62,314 nucleotides of DNA from positions 1 to 62,314 of the forward strand of contig CAMLKG010000028.1 of assembly GCA_946480695.1 (NCBI GenBank), read 5' to 3'. The DNA comes from an uncultured Cellvibrio sp. (GTDB lineage Bacteria; Pseudomonadota; Gammaproteobacteria; Pseudomonadales; Cellvibrionaceae). The notes under the pieces were generated by a model. That model did not search any database, was not told the origin of the DNA, and saw nothing but the letters and a program-made list of their open reading frames with translations. The position numbers and the translations under genes are program-made. This document shows positions 45,182 to 54,244 of this stretch, in pieces (position 1 is the first letter of the stretch; each line of letters starts with the position of its first letter).

Positions 45182-46249
45182 ATGAACCTGACAAGACCTG
45201 GTCTGGTAATGGCCACTGTTTTATTGAGCCAATTCGGTATCGCCGCGGACCTGCAACAACTGCCTGCCCATGTGGGAGGCCGCGTATTGGTAAGCACAGC
45301 TGCCAACGGTGACCAATTTTATGAATACTCCTGGCCCGCCATTTATTTTGAAACCGCGTTTAAAGGTGACTCACTCACATTGAAATTTGACGATGACCAA
45401 AATAATTTCCAATTGGTGGTGGATGACAGTGCGCCCATTGCAATCAATAAACCGGGAAAGAAAGACTATGAGGTACCCGGCTTGGCCCGGGGTAAACACC
45501 GGGTTCGCCTGGAAAAAATTAGCGAAACCCAATCCAGCAGTGGAAAGTTCCTGGGTTTTTACAGCGATGACCAACCCGTCGCACTACCAAAACGCAAACG
45601 CCAGATTGAATTTATCGGTGATTCCTACACGGTTGGCTATGGCAATGCTTCGCCCAGCCGTGAATGCAATAATGAAGAATTATTTAGCACCACGAATTCA
45701 CAACTGGCATTTGGTCCATTAGTTGCCAGGCATTTCAATGCAGATTACCAAATCAACGCCTCCTCCGGTTTTGGCATAGTACGCAATTACAATGGCACCT
45801 CACCGGATAAAAGCCTGATCGCCCTCTATCCATTTACGTTATACAGCAATCACTACATCTATTCGGGCGACTGGAAACCGCAAGCGATTGTTATCGGTTT
45901 GGGTACCAACGATTTTTCCACCCCGCTTAACAGTGGCGAGCGCTGGAAAACACGTACCGAGCTGCAACAGGATTACATCAATAAATATGCTGAATTTGTT
46001 AATGCCTTGTACCGTAAAAATCCACAAGCGCAATTTATATTGATGGCATCTGACCGAATGGATGGCGAAGTTGCCAATCAAGTCAACAAAGTCATTGAGC
46101 AAGTTAAAGCGGAAGGTTTGAAAAAAATCGATTCTATTATTTTTACCGGCCTGGAGTACCAGGGATGCCATTGGCATCCCTCAGCAAAGGACGACAAATT
46201 ATTGGCTGATTTATTGATTAATTATTTGGAGCCCAAAAAGGTTTGGTGA
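45182..46249 (+). CDS. Carbohydrate esterase family 2 (acetyl xylan esterase-like), secreted
   Basis: The ATG at 45182 has GGAG six bases upstream. A signal peptide (MNLTRPGLVMATVLLSQFGIAAD) is followed by a jelly-roll domain (about 25-135) and an SGNH hydrolase domain, the two-domain layout of CE2. S148 is the nucleophile in FIGDSYTVGYGN, N243 lies in GLGTNDFS, and H332 in CHWHPS is the base. CE2 members remove acetyl groups from xylan and glucomannan, and characterised members from Cellvibrio japonicus share these motifs. It fits the xylan theme of the window and stands alone between two terminators. Confidence 0.9.
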   Translation: MNLTRPGLVMATVLLSQFGIAADLQQLPAHVGGRVLVSTAANGDQFYEYSWPAIYFETAFKGDSLTLKFDDDQNNFQLVVDDSAPIAINKPGKKDYEVPGLARGKHRVRLEKISETQSSSGKFLGFYSDDQPVALPKRKRQIEFIGDSYTVGYGNASPSRECNNEELFSTTNSQLAFGPLVARHFNADYQINASSGFGIVRNYNGTSPDKSLIALYPFTLYSNHYIYSGDWKPQAIVIGLGTNDFSTPLNSGERWKTRTELQQDYINKYAEFVNALYRKNPQAQFILMASDRMDGEVANQVNKVIEQVKAEGLKKIDSIIFTGLEYQGCHWHPSAKDDKLLADLLINYLEPKKVW

Positions 46250-46307
46250 AAATTACGCCGGACCTTATAAATTAATTGGGCTGTGTTGGTAATATCCCTC
46301 CTAAATA

Positions 46308-46340
46308 AAAAACGCCGCCAGGAAACCTGGCGGCGTTTTT
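46308..46340. terminator. Bidirectional terminator between the CE2 esterase and molybdoenzyme operons
   Basis: A 15-bp perfect stem, AAAAACGCCGCCAGG / AAA / CCTGGCGGCGTTTTT, sits between convergent genes. It ends with T runs on both strands and can serve both transcripts. Confidence 0.93.
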
Positions 46341-46354
46341 ATATTAATCGAACA

Positions 46355-48538
46355 TCAAACCCTGTTTCCGATCGGCAACCTGGTCACCGGTTTGCCGGTA
46401 GCGGCAAATAAGGCGTTAGCGACTGCACCCGCAATGGGTGGCAAGCCGGGCTCGCCCACGCCGGAAGGTGGCTCAGCAGAGGGAACAATATGCACTTCCA
46501 CCCTGGGCATGGAATCAATTCGCAGCGGGGTGTAAGTGTGATAATTGGTTTGCTCAACGACCCCGTTTTTTAAGGTGATGGCTTCGCCCAGTGCCGCGCT
46601 TAATCCCATCCCGAGCCCACCCTCCATTTGCGCGGCGATTACATCCGGGTTTACGGCTACCCCGCAATCGACCGCACAAACTACTCGCTCCACGTTGAAC
46701 GTTTTGTCCGCGTTCACTCGCACTTCGGCAATTTGCGCCACCCAGGTACCAAACGATTTATGCACAGCAATTCCGCGCGCAACTCCCGACGGAAGCGTTT
46801 TTCCCCAATTGGCCTTTTCCGCAACAAGGTTTAATACACCCAACGCACGCGGCTCATTGGCGAGCAATTCACGGCGGAAAATAACCGGATCTTTTTTTGC
46901 CGCTTTTGCAAGCTGATCAATAAATGTTTCCACGACAAAGGCATTACCGGAATGCCCTACCGAGCGCCACCAGAGGGTGGAAACTTTAATAGGCACCTCT
47001 GTGCCCTGCACTTGCAAGTTGGGAATCGCATAGTGCATATCTTCTATACCTTCCACCACAGTGCCGTCCACAGGCCCTTTCACAAAACCCTCAAAGGGTG
47101 TGCCACGTAAAATGGATTGCGCTGCTGCATGGTGTTCCCAGGCGAGAGCTTTACCATCGGGTGATACAGCACCACGAATATGATGGACCGCCATGGGGCG
47201 ATAGCGAGCATTGAGGATTTCATCTTCCCGCGTCCACACCATTTTTACAGCGCGGCCCGGGATTTGCCTGGCGATATGCGCTGCGTCCACCACATAATCG
47301 CTCGCGCAGGCGCGACGTCCGAAACTGCCGCCCGCATAGACCGAATTAATTTTTACCTGTTCCGGTTTCAAACCAGTCGCCTTGCCAACTTCTTGCTGGT
47401 CAATGGTTGGCATTTGGCTGGCAAACCACATTTCACACCGGTCCTTGTCCACTTTTACCACACAATTTAATGGCTCTATGGCCGCATGCGCGAGGTAGGG
47501 GATTTCGTAACTCGCTGCAATGATGTGTTCGGATTTTTTTAAGGTCGCTGGGGCATCGCCGATATTTTTAACGATATGCCCGGTTTTATTCGCCGCCTCA
47601 TGGCAAGCGGCAAACAGCGCATCGCTGCTGCGAGTTTCGCACGCGGACAAATCCCATTCGACAGATAACAATTTGCGCGCTTTATTCGCCGCCCAGAAAT
47701 TCTCCGCCACTACGGCAACACCGCGCGGAATTTCCACTACCGCGATGACCCCGGGTGATAACCTGGCTTTGGAAGCATCGACTTTTCTCACTTTGCCAAA
47801 CACCTGCGGAGGATAAGCTACCAACGCGGTCAGCATGCCGGGCAATTGGATGTCTTGTGTATAGATAGCCGTGCCGTTGGTTTTATCGGCACTGTCTTTG
47901 CGCGGAATTTTTTTGCCAACCAACTGAAAATCTTTAGGATCTTTTAAGGCCGGTTTTTGCGGAGTGGGTAGGCTCGCCGCTTTTGCAGCGAATGCTCCCA
48001 ATTCGCTGGAATGTTTTCCGTGCGTAATGACACCGTCTTTAATTTGTACTTCCGCTTGCGGCACTTTCCATTCTACAGCGGCAGCGGCCTGGAGCATTTC
48101 CCGCGCTGCCGCACCCGCGGTACGCAATTGCTGCCAGGAGTTAGCAATGGATGAGGAACCACCGGTGCCCTGCGTTGGTCCCCAGAATAAGTTGTTGTAA
48201 CGCGCGGCATCGGCTGGCGCAAATTCAAATTGAACCTGTTCCCAACGTGCACCCAGTTCTTCCGCAATGACCGTCGCTAACCCCGTGGTAACTCCCTGCC
48301 CCATATCCAGGTGCTTGATCACCACGGTGACTTTGTTATCGGGCGTAATTTTCAAAAAGGCATTAAATACCGGCGCATCTTCTGTAGTCGCCGCACTCAC
48401 AGAAGCGCTCAAACTTGCAACGCCACTGCCAATTAATAAACCTCCCGCGACACCCGCTGCGTGCAAAAACCGGCGGCGCGATAATTCCATAATGGAGTTT
48501 TTATCCATCTGCATAAAGTGTTTATCCAGGAAGTTCAT
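46355..48538 (-). CDS. Molybdenum hydroxylase large subunit (isoquinoline/aldehyde oxidoreductase type), Tat-exported
   Basis: The start at 48538 overlaps the 2Fe-2S subunit stop as TGATG. The 727-residue protein has a twin-arginine signal ([15 protein letters not shown]), so it should reach the periplasm folded with cofactor. It resembles the IorB/aldehyde-oxidoreductase group, with two Mo-binding domains and the catalytic glutamate in [13 protein letters not shown] near the end. Substrate could be an aldehyde or N-heterocycle; no FAD subunit is encoded, which fits this group. The usual cytochrome c partner is not adjacent, so the electron acceptor is not clear from the window. Confidence 0.88.
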   Translation of the reverse strand: MNFLDKHFMQMDKNSIMELSRRRFLHAAGVAGGLLIGSGVASLSASVSAATTEDAPVFNAFLKITPDNKVTVVIKHLDMGQGVTTGLATVIAEELGARWEQVQFEFAPADAARYNNLFWGPTQGTGGSSSIANSWQQLRTAGAAAREMLQAAAAVEWKVPQAEVQIKDGVITHGKHSSELGAFAAKAASLPTPQKPALKDPKDFQLVGKKIPRKDSADKTNGTAIYTQDIQLPGMLTALVAYPPQVFGKVRKVDASKARLSPGVIAVVEIPRGVAVVAENFWAANKARKLLSVEWDLSACETRSSDALFAACHEAANKTGHIVKNIGDAPATLKKSEHIIAASYEIPYLAHAAIEPLNCVVKVDKDRCEMWFASQMPTIDQQEVGKATGLKPEQVKINSVYAGGSFGRRACASDYVVDAAHIARQIPGRAVKMVWTREDEILNARYRPMAVHHIRGAVSPDGKALAWEHHAAAQSILRGTPFEGFVKGPVDGTVVEGIEDMHYAIPNLQVQGTEVPIKVSTLWWRSVGHSGNAFVVETFIDQLAKAAKKDPVIFRRELLANEPRALGVLNLVAEKANWGKTLPSGVARGIAVHKSFGTWVAQIAEVRVNADKTFNVERVVCAVDCGVAVNPDVIAAQMEGGLGMGLSAALGEAITLKNGVVEQTNYHTYTPLRIDSMPRVEVHIVPSAEPPSGVGEPGLPPIAGAVANALFAATGKPVTRLPIGNRV

Positions 48539-49002
48539 CAGGCTTTCCCTCCGAGGTTTTCTGCCGCCTGGTGAATGGCGGTGCGAATGCGGTGATAGGT
48601 TGCACAGCGGCATAAGTTACCCGCCATGGCGGCATCAATTTGTTCATCGGTTGGCTTTTTATTGGTTTGCAATAATGCAGTGGCCGACATTATTTGCCCG
48701 GATTGGCAATAGCCGCATTGCACCACATCCAGATCGCGCCAGGCTTGCTGCACCGCCTTGAATGCGGGCGAATCCATACCCTCAATGGTTTGAATGCTCG
48801 CACCCGCCACCGCCGACAGCGGCAGGCTGCATGAGCGAACGGGCGTTCCGTTCATATGCACAGTGCAAGCGCCGCATAGCGCCATGCCACAACCGAGCTT
48901 GGTGCCTGTCATTTGTAATTCATCGCGCAATACCCACAGCAATGGGGTATCCGGGTCCAGGTCGAATTCCTGTTTTTTTCCGTTAATCGTTAATGAAATC
49001 AT
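48538..49002 (-). CDS. 2Fe-2S subunit of a molybdenum hydroxylase (IorA-type)
   Basis: A 154-residue subunit with two 2Fe-2S clusters: the plant-ferredoxin-like site ([16 protein letters not shown] ... C) and the CxxC-type site (CGYCQSGQ ... [12 protein letters not shown]). Electrons pass through these clusters from the molybdenum site. The ATG at 49002 has AGGAG upstream; a longer frame to 49092 has no such site. It is exported together with the large subunit, having no signal of its own. Confidence 0.93.
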   Translation of the reverse strand: MISLTINGKKQEFDLDPDTPLLWVLRDELQMTGTKLGCGMALCGACTVHMNGTPVRSCSLPLSAVAGASIQTIEGMDSPAFKAVQQAWRDLDVVQCGYCQSGQIMSATALLQTNKKPTDEQIDAAMAGNLCRCATYHRIRTAIHQAAENLGGKA

Positions 49003-49078
49003 GGTTAGGCTCCTTTGATAGGGCTTTAATAAATAAAAAATCTTCGGCTCGGTTGGAAAAAAGCTTATTAGAAAAATA

Positions 49079-49666
49079 TTACAGCGCTGCAAATTCGCGG
49101 TATAAATCCGCCGGGGTATCTACGTCGAATTCGGCGGCGGGCATATTCACTGCCAATACGTGTTCGGCATAATTAAATAACAATTGCTTCGCACCGCGAT
49201 CACCCACGCATTGGCGCAACTGGTTTTTAAATGCCGCCGGAAAAATCGCCGGCACACCCAGGGTATCAGCAAAACCAGCACAAACAATTTGCTCTGGGCT
49301 GGCTTTCCATAATCGATACAAATTTCGCAAATCCCCGGCGCTGACTTGGGGCTGGTCACCCAACAAAATCAATACTGGATTATCGTTGTCCAATTGGCGG
49401 GTACCGAACGCGAGTGAATATCCCATTCCCGATTGCCAACCATCAAAATACGCCAGTTCGAACGATGGATGCTTCAGCGTTGAACCATAAGCCTCTATCC
49501 GTCTATGGCTTGCACCGGTGACTATTACTATTCGCTGCGGTTCCAACGCATTTGCTGCGTGAATCGCGTGGGCAATTAACGGCTGCCCTTTATAATCTGC
49601 GATCATTTTGCAACTGCCAAATCGCGTTGCTGCGCCGGCGGCAAGAATTAAGCAATCAATCGACAT
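49079..49666 (-). CDS. MocA-like molybdopterin cytidylyltransferase
   Basis: A 195-residue nucleotidyltransferase of the MobA/MocA fold. The [16 protein letters not shown] signature, [13 protein letters not shown] and [12 protein letters not shown] fit MocA, which attaches CMP to molybdopterin to give the cofactor form used by the xanthine-oxidase family. Its position in this operon supports that role. The gap to xdhC is only 15 bases. Confidence 0.85.
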   Translation of the reverse strand: MSIDCLILAAGAATRFGSCKMIADYKGQPLIAHAIHAANALEPQRIVIVTGASHRRIEAYGSTLKHPSFELAYFDGWQSGMGYSLAFGTRQLDNDNPVLILLGDQPQVSAGDLRNLYRLWKASPEQIVCAGFADTLGVPAIFPAAFKNQLRQCVGDRGAKQLLFNYAEHVLAVNMPAAEFDVDTPADLYREFAAL

Positions 49667-49681
49667 TGATATTCCGTAACG

Positions 49682-50734
49682 CTAGTTATTGATCATATTG
49701 GATAAAGTGGATGGATAATTTGTTGCAGCAACAGTACTTAAAGGCAACGCACTGCTGCCAAATAAACGGGCGTGGCATTCGGCCAATACCGATAACGCAA
49801 TACTTTCCGGTAAATCCCCACCCAGCGCTAACCCCATGGGCCCGGATACGGGATAACGCAAGTGCGTGTCGCTGAGCCCGGCCATGGTGAGTACCTCGGC
49901 TTTACGCGACGCCGGACCAAGCAAGCCAATATAGGGATTCATTAAATCGCGCGCTTGCAGGCAGCCAATCGCTTCTGCATCCAAACGCATGTTGTGATGC
50001 GCAACGACCACTGCATCCACTTGCTGTAAATAATTTGATGGAATCTCCGCAACCGGAAGTTCGAATATTGATATACCTTCTGGAAAGCTATCGCGTTTTT
50101 GCGGGGTTAACCGTTGGTCTGCCAGGGTTACTTGCCACCCCAGGGTAACCGCGAGCTGGCACAAGGGGATTAAATCCACACCATTTCCCAATATCAATAA
50201 ATGCGGCAAGGGATTGATCAGCGTGCTTAATGAATCCGCATGCAAATAACCAGGTTGGCGCAACGTGAAGTCGCGGGCGCAGGATAAGAAGTTTGCATCC
50301 GCTATCGCTATTTGCAGATTGAATTCACACGCCTGGTGTTGTTGCAAGCAGGAAAAAATATCCGGCAAATGGAGGAAATTGTTTTCGCTATTGCACGGAT
50401 GTAAAAGGATTTCTGCGACGCCGCCGCAACCGATTCCCAAACGCCAGGCAATATTGTCTTCATCAGTCGCGTCATAAACCACGCGGCGCGATTTTCCCAG
50501 CGCAATAACCTTGCGCGCTTGCAATAATAAATCCGATTCTATGCAGCCGCCGCTTAATAGGCCGAACTGGTGCCCGGTATCGCTCAGCAACATTAACGCA
50601 CCGGTTTTACGATACACCGAGCCACGCGTATTAATAACAGCGCCAAGCACCCAATTCGCCTGGTCCTTTAATGGCAACCAGCGCGACAACAGATGAAAGA
50701 AATGATTGGAGGTTTGATGGGACATATAGGGCAT
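49682..50734 (-). CDS. XdhC-family molybdenum cofactor insertion factor
   Basis: The protein has 350 residues (or 347 from an ATG three codons in). It has the XdhC N-terminal segment (GAVINTRGSVYRKTGALMLL, GLLSGGCIESDLL) and a Rossmann C-terminal domain (LLILGNGVDLIPLCQLA, AVVVAHHNMRLD, YIGLLGPASRK). XdhC proteins bind the Mo cofactor and load it, often sulfurated, into molybdenum hydroxylases. It is the first gene of the operon, so the accessory genes are transcribed ahead of the enzyme. Confidence 0.9.
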   Translation of the reverse strand: MPYMSHQTSNHFFHLLSRWLPLKDQANWVLGAVINTRGSVYRKTGALMLLSDTGHQFGLLSGGCIESDLLLQARKVIALGKSRRVVYDATDEDNIAWRLGIGCGGVAEILLHPCNSENNFLHLPDIFSCLQQHQACEFNLQIAIADANFLSCARDFTLRQPGYLHADSLSTLINPLPHLLILGNGVDLIPLCQLAVTLGWQVTLADQRLTPQKRDSFPEGISIFELPVAEIPSNYLQQVDAVVVAHHNMRLDAEAIGCLQARDLMNPYIGLLGPASRKAEVLTMAGLSDTHLRYPVSGPMGLALGGDLPESIALSVLAECHARLFGSSALPLSTVAATNYPSTLSNMINN

Positions 50735-50800
50735 CCTTGGAACGACGCACTGTAAGGCTAACAGGATAATCCCACCGGGATCACCGAAAGGAAAGGGTTG

Positions 50801-50817
50801 TTTACAAAACTATACAG
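50801..50817. repeat. Direct repeat, left copy, flanking the brnT module
   Basis: TTTACAAAACTATACAG matches the right copy at 51671-51686 except for one extra A. The minus-strand text contains TATAGT, so it could also be a shared -10 element of xdhC and brnT. Confidence 0.55.
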
Positions 50818-50950
50818 CCAGGTGACAAATGCCATCCCAGTCCATTGGCAATGTAATCAAAATTGCTTTTATGGCGCCCTGAATCAAAATATCAAAATTG
50901 TAACGATTAAGCCGTATAAGAATGTGAACCTGGCACGATTTATTAGACTT

Positions 50951-51085
50951 TTACTTTTTTGTTATTTTTTTCGCAATTGTTTTTGGTTTCTCTTGCTCCT
51001 CAACAATGAGACTAGCCCAATGGGTTCTACTTTTTTCTTTTCGAATTTGATCAAGACTTTTAAGGTTCTTATTCTTTTTTTCCAT
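50951..51085 (-). CDS. Small lysine-rich ORF after the BrnA-like antitoxin gene
   Basis: A 44-codon ORF (MEKKNKNLKSLDQIRKEK...) begins at an ATG with GGAG eight bases upstream. It overlaps the 3' end of the antitoxin gene by 17 bases in another frame. It has 13 Lys among 44 residues, one Trp and no predicted membrane segment. No family was recognised. It could be a genuine third gene of the module or the remains of a longer antitoxin tail. Confidence 0.35.
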   Translation of the reverse strand: MEKKNKNLKSLDQIRKEKSRTHWASLIVEEQEKPKTIAKKITKK

Positions 51086-51266
51086 TTGTATTTCTCCGTT
51101 CGGCAGGTGAGGTAAATTCCTTCAGTTCTTCCTCAGTTAAATACGGCGTATCAGGATCAGCCATAGATTGTTCCATGATTTCCTTTTCGGTGGTTTTTTT
51201 GAAATGCTCAACATCAGTCTTGCTCTTCATTTTTCTGAGTTCTTCTAGGGTATAAGTTTTACTCAT
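51069..51266 (-). CDS. BrnA-like antitoxin, short form
   Basis: A 65-residue protein whose ATG overlaps the BrnT stop codon as ATGA. The N-terminal part (SKTDVEHFKKTTEKEI ... DPDTPYLTEEELKEF) matches the toxin-contacting part of BrnA antitoxins. The usual C-terminal ribbon-helix-helix DNA-binding part is missing: the protein ends after SPAERRNTNGKKE. It may neutralise BrnT but be unable to repress the operon itself. Shifting the frame does not restore a recognisable domain. Confidence 0.65.
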   Translation of the reverse strand: MSKTYTLEELRKMKSKTDVEHFKKTTEKEIMEQSMADPDTPYLTEEELKEFTSPAERRNTNGKKE

Positions 51267-51571
51267 ATGATTCTCCGAGCATGAAATGTTCTTGTTTCGT
51301 ATTCTCTTCGTTCTTTTCTGCTGGCCTTTCTTGCTGAAATTATTCGGATAACCTCTTGGCCATTTTCATTGGTTCTTTCTGTATATACTACGAGCAGTAT
51401 GCCGAAAGCTACCTTCCCAATAGTTTGAACTCGTTTCTCACCATATTTATGACGCTGGTCTAATCTTTCTTGCCTACAAGGATCATCCCACACCAGCGCT
51501 GCATCAATAAAGTCAAGTTTTCGCTCTCTAATGTTGCGTTCTCTTTTTTCATCATCCCAATCAAATAGCAT
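51263..51571 (-). CDS. brnT: BrnT-family ribonuclease toxin
   Basis: A 102-residue toxin of the BrnT family, which adopts a RelE-like fold and cleaves RNA. The hallmarks are FDWDDEKRERNI at the start, ALVWDDP, TIGKVAFGILLVVYTER and the basic IRIISARKASRKERREYE, which carries the catalytic and RNA-binding residues. A GGAGG ribosome site precedes the ATG. The gene order toxin then antitoxin is normal for BrnT/BrnA. The island lies between xdhC and a gene of unknown function, both on the same strand. Confidence 0.88.
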   Translation of the reverse strand: MLFDWDDEKRERNIRERKLDFIDAALVWDDPCRQERLDQRHKYGEKRVQTIGKVAFGILLVVYTERTNENGQEVIRIISARKASRKERREYETRTFHARRII

Positions 51572-51670
51572 TTATACCTCCTGGCTTTTTTGCTCTAACA
51601 CCTCGCACAACGGCAGTTTGTAAGGCATGGTTGCGGAATCAACTTGCGCAGCATAACCACAAAATCACAA

Positions 51671-51686
51671 TTTACAAACTATACAG
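51671..51686. repeat. Direct repeat, right copy, flanking the brnT module
   Basis: TTTACAAACTATACAG pairs with the left copy at 50801-50817, 870 bases apart. The brnT, brnA-like and small ORF genes lie between the two copies, so the repeat may mark an insertion. Confidence 0.55.
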
Positions 51687-51937
51687 TACACAAGAAATGT
51701 GCATGTTGCAGTACTAAGTATTGTGACAATTATTGATGTCAACTATAGCCCAAGCTACCCACCGACAGGATAATTTGCCCGGGATTAACGGTGACTTGTA
51801 ACTCTGTGCCGATAGGGAGACAGGCGTGGGTTAACCAATATCCCTTGATGAGCCAGCACTCAGGGGTAGCGATTTGAATTTACGTAACTATTTTTTGCTT
51901 GGGCGCTCCTTGTGCAGATTGCAAGCAGAAACAATAA

Positions 51938-51981
51938 AACACCAGGAAACTGTATAAATCAACAGTTTCTTGATGTTTTTT
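51938..51981. terminator. Hairpin terminator between brnT and the unknown membrane gene
   Basis: AACACCAGGAAACTGT / 8-base loop / ACAGTTTCTTGATGTT with two mismatched or wobble pairs, then T6 on the plus strand and a T-rich tail on the minus strand. It lies downstream of the minus-strand gene at 52036-52491. Confidence 0.65.
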
Positions 51982-52035
51982 CGTAGATTTGAACGTTTTA
52001 CACCTAACGTCGTGCACTGGTTGTGGCATGAGCAT

Positions 52036-52491
52036 TTATTTTAGCTCTTTTACTCTCTGCCATTCCTCTTTAAAAACAGAACTAACGACATGAATTAATT
52101 CATACCAAACTTCGTTCCATATTTCAGGGTGATACCTATCCTCAGTTCCAAAAACTGAGATTCGACCTTTCGTAGTTAAGTCAGATATTTTTTTATGCTT
52201 TTCTTCGGTTGGATTAAGCAAAAGCATTATCTTAGACTCAAGTTCGAATGACTTTTGCAATTGTGGATAAATTTCTTTATATGAAAGATGATTTAGGGAC
52301 CTAGCTTGATTTAAAGAATTCATTAAACCGCAATATTCCGAAATAGCTGATCGCAAGTCATCAATCCATTTTTGTCTATTAGTAGATAAAACAGACTTCT
52401 TGGTTTGATAAAAGACACTTAGATATGCGACCAATGGACTTAGTATTACAGCTCCAAGCGCGGTTAATGCTGATATATATTCAATGCTCAT
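52036..52491 (-). CDS. Hypothetical protein with one N-terminal membrane helix
   Basis: A 151-residue protein. Residues 6-28 form one hydrophobic helix (ISALTALGAVILSPLVAYLSVFY), followed by a helical, mainly polar domain (NRQKWIDDLRSAISEYCGL ... SKIMLLLNPTEEKHKKI). Proteins of this layout, with an NRQKW segment after one membrane helix, are scattered among bacterial accessory regions, but the family has no function that I recognise. Codon use is AT-richer than the neighbouring orn gene, in line with transfer. Confidence 0.55.
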   Translation of the reverse strand: MSIEYISALTALGAVILSPLVAYLSVFYQTKKSVLSTNRQKWIDDLRSAISEYCGLMNSLNQARSLNHLSYKEIYPQLQKSFELESKIMLLLNPTEEKHKKISDLTTKGRISVFGTEDRYHPEIWNEVWYELIHVVSSVFKEEWQRVKELK

Positions 52492-52541
52492 ACTTGCCTA
52501 ATACCATTCAGTCAGTCGCAGATTGCATATAATTGGAAGTT

Positions 52542-53099
52542 TTATCCCATCTTGAAAAAAGTCGCGCGGTAATGTTGCAACTCCTCAATCGAGTCCTTGA
52601 TATCATCAAGCGCTAAATGCGCCCCGGTTTTTTTTACACCTTCAAGTACATCGGGGCGCCAGCGACGGGCCAGTTCCTTAATAGTGCTTACATCCAGGTT
52701 GCGATAATGGAAATAATTTTCCAGGGTAGGCATACCGCGTACTAAAAAGCGGCGATCCTGGCAGATGGAGTTACCGCAAATGGGGCTTTTACCTTTAGGG
52801 ACCCACTGCTCCAGGAATTTAATCGTTTCCGCTTCGGCCTGCCCAATGCTGACCTTGCTTTCGCGCACACGCCGGGTGAGGCCGGATTTACCGTGTTGGT
52901 TGGTGTTCCATTCATCCATATTTAACATGATGCTGTCAGGCTGGTGGATCGCGAATACCGGCCCTTCGGCAAGGATATTGAGATGGGCGTCGGTTACGAT
53001 AGTAGCGATTTCGATTATTACATTGCTGTCCGGATCAAGGCCGGTCATTTCCAGATCAATCCAGATGAGGTTGTTTTCGTTGGGAACGGGGGTTGTCAT
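52542..53099 (-). CDS. orn: Oligoribonuclease
   Basis: A 185-residue 3'-5' exonuclease of the DEDDh group that degrades short RNA, including pGpG made from c-di-GMP. The DEDD residues are visible in [21 protein letters not shown] and [11 protein letters not shown], with the active His in the last motif. It is divergent from rsgA, as in E. coli and Pseudomonas. Since EAL phosphodiesterases make pGpG, it connects functionally with the c-di-GMP genes in this window. Confidence 0.98.
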   Translation of the reverse strand: MTTPVPNENNLIWIDLEMTGLDPDSNVIIEIATIVTDAHLNILAEGPVFAIHQPDSIMLNMDEWNTNQHGKSGLTRRVRESKVSIGQAEAETIKFLEQWVPKGKSPICGNSICQDRRFLVRGMPTLENYFHYRNLDVSTIKELARRWRPDVLEGVKKTGAHLALDDIKDSIEELQHYRATFFKMG

Positions 53100-53185
53100 A
53101 GGTTATTCCTCGCATTTCAGGCACAATGCTTGCCAGCCTAAACCATAAATTGCCCGCTAGCCAATCGAGACCCAAAAAACCACGC

Positions 53186-54208
53186 ATGTCCAAACGCAAA
53201 CTGACCCGTCGCCAGCAGTGGCGAATTGAAAAAATCCAGGAAGAGCGTAGCGCCCGCGCCGCGAAACGCGACCAATTGGCAGATGAACAACTGGGTGATA
53301 CCGAGCTGGGACCGGAGCAACACGGGCTGGTTATTACCCATTTTGGTACCCAAGTGGTGGTGGAAGCCACCGATGGCGAGAATGCGGGACACCACCAGCG
53401 TTGCCACTTCCGCAGTAATTTAGGTTCGCTGGTAACCGGTGATAAAGTAATTTGGCGCGCCGGCAACCCGACCGGCGTGGTAGTAGCAGTTATGCCGCGC
53501 GAATCGGCATTACAGCGACCCGATCCGCATGGCGATATGAAAACGGTGGCGGCGAATATCGACCGCATTCTGATTGTTGTCGCCCCCTACCCCGAACCTC
53601 ATGCAAACCTGATTGATCGTTACCTGGTTGCAGCCAACGCCATCGAGATTGAACCTGTATTGGTCATCAATAAAGTGGATCGCATCGATGATAGTACACG
53701 CGAAAAAATTTCCTATCTCGAAAAAACCTATTGCGATTTAGGCTATAGGGTATTAATGGTTTCTACCAAGACCGAGCGCGGGTTGGATTCACTGCGCGAT
53801 TATTTAAAAGATTACACCAGTGTGTTTGTGGGCCAATCAGGAGTGGGGAAATCATCACTGATTAATGCGCTCCTGCCCGATACTCACTTGCGCGTGGGCG
53901 ATTTATCGGAGCGACAACAAGGTACCCACACCACTACCAGCGCGATGCTTTTGCATTTCCCCGCCGGTGGCCATTTGATTGATTCACCCGGCATCCGCGA
54001 ATTTGGTTTATGGCATATGGACGAAAATGAAGTGCTGGAGGGTTTTATTGAATTCAAGCCATTTATCGGCCATTGCAAGTTTCGCGATTGTTCACATCGC
54101 CATGAACCGGGCTGTGCGATTCTAAAAGCGCTTAACGACGGAAAGATTAGTGAAACGCGTATGAGTTCCTATCGTTATATTTTACGCACGTTAAACGAGA
54201 ATGCTTGA
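53186..54208 (+). CDS. rsgA: Ribosome small-subunit GTPase RsgA
   Basis: The ATG at 53186 gives [18 protein letters not shown], the usual proteobacterial start, and 340 residues; an upstream ATG at 53126 would add 20 residues without family support. The circularly permuted GTPase has NKVD (G4) before GQSGVGKSS (G1) and DSPG (G3), an OB-fold in front and a zinc site ([14 protein letters not shown]) behind. It helps mature the 30S subunit. The pair orn/rsgA is divergent with overlapping promoter space. Confidence 0.96.
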   Translation: MSKRKLTRRQQWRIEKIQEERSARAAKRDQLADEQLGDTELGPEQHGLVITHFGTQVVVEATDGENAGHHQRCHFRSNLGSLVTGDKVIWRAGNPTGVVVAVMPRESALQRPDPHGDMKTVAANIDRILIVVAPYPEPHANLIDRYLVAANAIEIEPVLVINKVDRIDDSTREKISYLEKTYCDLGYRVLMVSTKTERGLDSLRDYLKDYTSVFVGQSGVGKSSLINALLPDTHLRVGDLSERQQGTHTTTSAMLLHFPAGGHLIDSPGIREFGLWHMDENEVLEGFIEFKPFIGHCKFRDCSHRHEPGCAILKALNDGKISETRMSSYRYILRTLNENA

Positions 54209-54244
54209 CGTCGCGATAGATTTCCAATGTAAAAGGAGTATCCC

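Larger units (their letters stand above)
51572..52035. other. Long intergenic stretch inside the accessory island
   Basis: No convincing gene is seen in these 464 bases on either strand. They hold the probable brnT promoter region, the right copy of a direct repeat (51671-51686) and one terminator-like hairpin. The base composition is AT-rich. Confidence 0.6.

Noticed and set aside
50951..51266. Frameshift that would rejoin the short antitoxin with the small ORF into a full BrnA
   Set aside because: The small ORF is in another frame, but its residues do not resemble the ribbon-helix-helix tail of BrnA, so a simple frameshift does not rebuild the domain.
51572..52035. Integron attC-like core sites (GTTAG) on the minus strand near 51590 and 52005
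   Set aside because: Only the second fits GTTRRRY (GTTAGGT); the first reads GTTAGAG. No partner R'' sequences or folded attC arms were found, and no integrase is present.
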